DNA of 8,900 nt from contig JAHRVD010000434.1 of assembly GCA_019090845.1 (NCBI GenBank), positions 1 to 8,900 of the forward strand. The letters are read 5' to 3'. The position numbers and the translations under genes were made by a program. Source of the DNA: Marinosulfonomonas sp. (lineage in GTDB: Bacteria; Pseudomonadota; Alphaproteobacteria; Rhodobacterales; Rhodobacteraceae). The notes beneath the pieces are model-generated. The model was given only the letters and a program-made list of their open reading frames with translations, searched no databases and was not told the origin of the DNA. Each line of letters opens with the position of its first letter. Position 1 is the first letter of the stretch. This document shows, piece after piece, positions 6,714-8,900 of the stretch.

Positions 6714-8010
6714 TCGCCGTATTCTCGTCGTCGGAGCCGGGCCCGCCGGGCTCTCGGCTGCCGCAACCTTGGCGCAGGCAGGGCAACGGGTTGTCGTCGT
6801 CGATCAGGCGCCGCAGATTGGCGGGACGGTCTATGCCCAGAACCGAACCGGGGACACGAGGCCGCTCTCGCATGCAAAAGAACGCCGGGCCCTGTTCGAT
6901 GTCGTTGCGGCACAAAGAGAACGCATCGACATTCACTGTTCGACCTCCTTCGTTGGGCTCGACTACCAAGGGAATGCGTTGATCACCGGGGCAGATGGCT
7001 TTCTGTTTCAACCCAAGGCAGTGATCATGGCAACGGGCGCCCGAGAACTTGTCCAACCGCGCCCGGGCTGGACCCTTCCGGGCGTGACAAGTGTTGGCGC
7101 GCTTCAGGTTGATCTTAAGACTGCCGGGCGGCCGCCCGAGGGCCGTATCGCCATCGCCGGATCCGGATCGCTGCTGTATGCGCTTGGTGCACAGCTTACC
7201 CGTGCGGGCAAAGCTCCCGCCGTGATCTTTGACGCGGCGCATCCCTTCCTGCACCCGCTCGCTACTGCGCGCCTGCCGCTACATATTCTGCAGGAGGCGA
7301 CAGGATTCATTCTTACTCTGATCCGCGCGCGGGTGCCGATCCTGAGCGGCACCCGGATTCTGTCCGTCGAAGAAAAAAAGGGGGCATTGAGCCTTAAAAC
7401 CAACCACGGCGGTCGGTTCCGGACGGTCGAAGTCGACCGGCTTGGGTTGCATGATGGGTTGGCGCGAAATGATTACGGCTTGCAAAAAAACCCGACTATA
7501 CCAGTAATCGCGGCCGGGGATTGCCGCGACGTGCTGGGCCGTTTCGCAGCAGTCAAGGACGGGAACAGAGTCGCCGCCGAGATACTGAACCTGTTGGGAA
7601 CGCCCGCACCCGGTATTTCTCTGACATCGTTGAACACTGAAAAAGCAGCCCAGCGGCGCCTAAAGAGCATTTTTGCCCATGACGGGTGCAATGATCTGAA
7701 CGACCTGCCTGACGAAACCATCCTGTGCCGTTGTGAAAACCGCTCGGTGGCCGATCTGAAAGCACTGACCGCGACCGATCAAACCCCGCGAATGCTGCGC
7801 CTAAACGGGCGCTTCGGGATGGGTGCGTGTCAGGGCCGTTTCTGTCTGGACTGGGTCGCCAAGCTGACCGCAGCAGAGATGGGGTCCGGTCCGAGCCGAC
7901 CGCAGCGTTGGCCACTCAGGCCTGTTTTGATCGCCGAAATACTGAATGCCGCTGATCACAGCGGGAACGAAACACATATCGAAGAGAGCGCGAAATGCAC
8001 CTTCAGGTAA
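6706..8010 (+). CDS. FAD/NAD(P)-binding subunit with C-terminal iron-sulfur cysteines (HcnB / opine oxidase A-like)
   Basis: The 434-residue product opens with a Rossmann motif ILVVGAGPAGLSAAATL (6-22), then 'VVVDQAPQIGGTVYA' (31-44) and the strand-closing 'AVIMATGARE' (105-114). A second nucleotide-binding motif, IAGSGSLLYALGAQL, lies at 150-164, and 'VIAAGDC' (267-273) contacts FAD. The C-terminal domain holds CRCE (Cys341, Cys343) and GMGACQGRFC (Cys375, Cys380), the BFD-like pattern that binds a [2Fe-2S] cluster in this family. It probably accepts electrons from the DAO-type subunit through the small ferredoxin. Compared with family members I know, the stretch between 'LHDGLARNDYGL' (248-259) and 'PVIAAGDC' seems about 25-30 residues shorter. 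The reading frame is intact throughout. It overlaps the small subunit by 8 bases and the aldehyde dehydrogenase gene by 16 bases. Complex membership is strongly suggested by context; the substrate is unknown. Confidence 0.88.
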   Translation: MTDRRILVVGAGPAGLSAAATLAQAGQRVVVVDQAPQIGGTVYAQNRTGDTRPLSHAKERRALFDVVAAQRERIDIHCSTSFVGLDYQGNALITGADGFLFQPKAVIMATGARELVQPRPGWTLPGVTSVGALQVDLKTAGRPPEGRIAIAGSGSLLYALGAQLTRAGKAPAVIFDAAHPFLHPLATARLPLHILQEATGFILTLIRARVPILSGTRILSVEEKKGALSLKTNHGGRFRTVEVDRLGLHDGLARNDYGLQKNPTIPVIAAGDCRDVLGRFAAVKDGNRVAAEILNLLGTPAPGISLTSLNTEKAAQRRLKSIFAHDGCNDLNDLPDETILCRCENRSVADLKALTATDQTPRMLRLNGRFGMGACQGRFCLDWVAKLTAAEMGSGPSRPQRWPLRPVLIAEILNAADHSGNETHIEESAKCTFR

Positions 8011-8900
8011 AACAAGCCCCCAACACGAACTTCAAAAACCGCATCGAGGTGCGCAATCCGTATGACAACAGCCTCGTGGGAACATTGGCCGAGACACCTG
8101 CTGTCGAGATAACGGCCGCTGTTGCCAAGGCGGCGAAGGCCGCGCAGGGGTTTCGATTCTCCACCCCGCATGAGCGGCGCATGCTGCTGAACAAGATCGC
8201 CGATCTGGTGCGGCGTGACGCCGAAGAACTGGCAAAAACCGTTTCGGCCGAAATGGGCAAAACTATCACAGAGGCCCGCAATGAAATCCGCCGGTCGCAG
8301 AACACGCTGCGCTTGTCCGGGGATGCCGCGACGTTTCTTGATGGAGAGGTCCTGCATTGCGGCATCGTCGAAGGCGGCGTGGACCGGCAAGCGGTAGTTA
8401 CCTATGTGCCGACTGGCGTTGTGGGTGCAATTACGCCCTTTAACTATCCGGTCAACCTGCTTTGTCACAAACTGGGGCCGGCGATTGCCGCCGGCAACGC
8501 CGTGGTGGCCAAACCTTCCCCAAAAGCTCCGCTTGCGGCGCAGATGTTCATTGATTTGTGTCAGGAGGCGGGCGCACCAGAAGGACTAATTCAGGTCGTT
8601 CATGGTGGTGCAGATGCGGCGATTGCCCTGGCGCAATCCGATATCGACCTTTTGAGCTTCACCGGCGGGCCCGGTGCCGGGCTGGCACTAAAACGTGCCT
8701 CAGGCCTTATTCGCACGCTGATGGAACTGGGCGGCAACGATCCGCTTTTCGTTATGCCGGATGCCGATCTGGAAGCTGACGCTGCGACCGCAATCGTGCA
8801 GCGATATGAGATTGCCGGGCAAAGCTGCGCGGCGGTGAAGAAGCTTTATGTGCATGAGGCCGTCGAAAATGACTTTACCGAGCTCCTTCTGTCCAAAGTC
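7995..8900 (+). CDS. NAD(P)-dependent aldehyde dehydrogenase, N-terminal 302 residues (cut by window end)
   Basis: The frame is open from ATG 7995 to the last base, so the C-terminus (normally about 170-190 more residues) lies outside. Family landmarks are present: TPFNYPVN (147-154) with the catalytic Asn150, AGNAVVAKPSPKAPL (166-180) with the cofactor-binding Lys173, SFTGGPGAG (221-229), MELGGND (243-249) with the general base Glu244, and GQSC (275-278) with nucleophile Cys278. The FTGG and ELGGNDPL wording resembles the phosphonoacetaldehyde, sulfoacetaldehyde and lactaldehyde dehydrogenase branch more than classical betaine aldehyde enzymes; this branch call is from memory. The residue three places before the Gln of GQxC, often Asn, is Ile273. 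It starts inside the end of the preceding gene, with GAAGAGAG upstream, and is therefore the fourth gene of the oxidase operon. It probably oxidises the aldehyde released by the oxidase or by the lysine-6-dehydrogenase-like enzyme. Confidence 0.92.
   Translation, partial: MHLQVKQAPNTNFKNRIEVRNPYDNSLVGTLAETPAVEITAAVAKAAKAAQGFRFSTPHERRMLLNKIADLVRRDAEELAKTVSAEMGKTITEARNEIRRSQNTLRLSGDAATFLDGEVLHCGIVEGGVDRQAVVTYVPTGVVGAITPFNYPVNLLCHKLGPAIAAGNAVVAKPSPKAPLAAQMFIDLCQEAGAPEGLIQVVHGGADAAIALAQSDIDLLSFTGGPGAGLALKRASGLIRTLMELGGNDPLFVMPDADLEADAATAIVQRYEIAGQSCAAVKKLYVHEAVENDFTELLLSKV

Noticed and set aside
6685..7254. Minus-strand open frame of 189 codons opposite the large FAD subunit
   Set aside because: It is antisense to a strongly supported gene and shows no recognisable domain; GC-rich coding DNA often gives such frames.
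1..8900. CRISPR array, tRNA/rRNA gene, insertion sequence or phage-like system
   Set aside because: No regularly spaced repeats, RNA gene landmarks, transposase or integrase coding sequence, or defence-type genes were seen on either strand.

Overview
The window looks like an accessory catabolic locus of an alphaproteobacterium. Base composition is moderate to high GC (mid-50s by eye), genes overlap by a few bases, and the gene repertoire (polar amino acid ABC importer, three-part flavin oxidase, LysR regulator) would suit a Roseobacter- or Rhizobium-type genome. The lineage is a guess; no rRNA or marker gene is present.

Layout. Positions 1-564 are mostly non-coding or decayed: a possible last 19 codons of a plus-strand gene (3-62), the C-terminal remnant of a LysR regulator (154-387, minus) and an imperfect hairpin (387-423). 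From 5015 down to 565 runs a compact minus-strand gene set. It encodes a periplasmic amino-acid-type binding protein, one membrane permease, one ATPase, a saccharopine-dehydrogenase-family enzyme resembling L-lysine 6-dehydrogenase, and an intact LysR regulator. Positions 5016-5298 form a divergent control region containing a short TACAA/TTGTA dyad. From about 5299 to the right edge runs a plus-strand operon with overlapping genes: a DAO-type flavoprotein, a small [2Fe-2S] protein, a larger FAD protein with a C-terminal Cys cluster, and an aldehyde dehydrogenase cut off by the window end.

How the genes may work together. The three-part flavin oxidase has the architecture of opine oxidases, hydrogen cyanide synthase and D-hydroxyproline dehydrogenase, all of which oxidise C-N bonds of amino acids or secondary amines. 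With an importer, a lysine-6-dehydrogenase-like enzyme and an aldehyde dehydrogenase, the locus reads as uptake and oxidation of an amino-acid derivative. My favoured inference is an N-substituted lysine, opine or pipecolate-like compound whose breakdown passes through 2-aminoadipate semialdehyde (allysine). The binding protein keeps the Arg expected to hold the alpha-carboxylate but seems to lack the Asp that normally holds the alpha-ammonium, which would fit an N-substituted ligand. The substrate is not proven by the sequence. The component families are known; what may be undescribed is this combination and its substrate.
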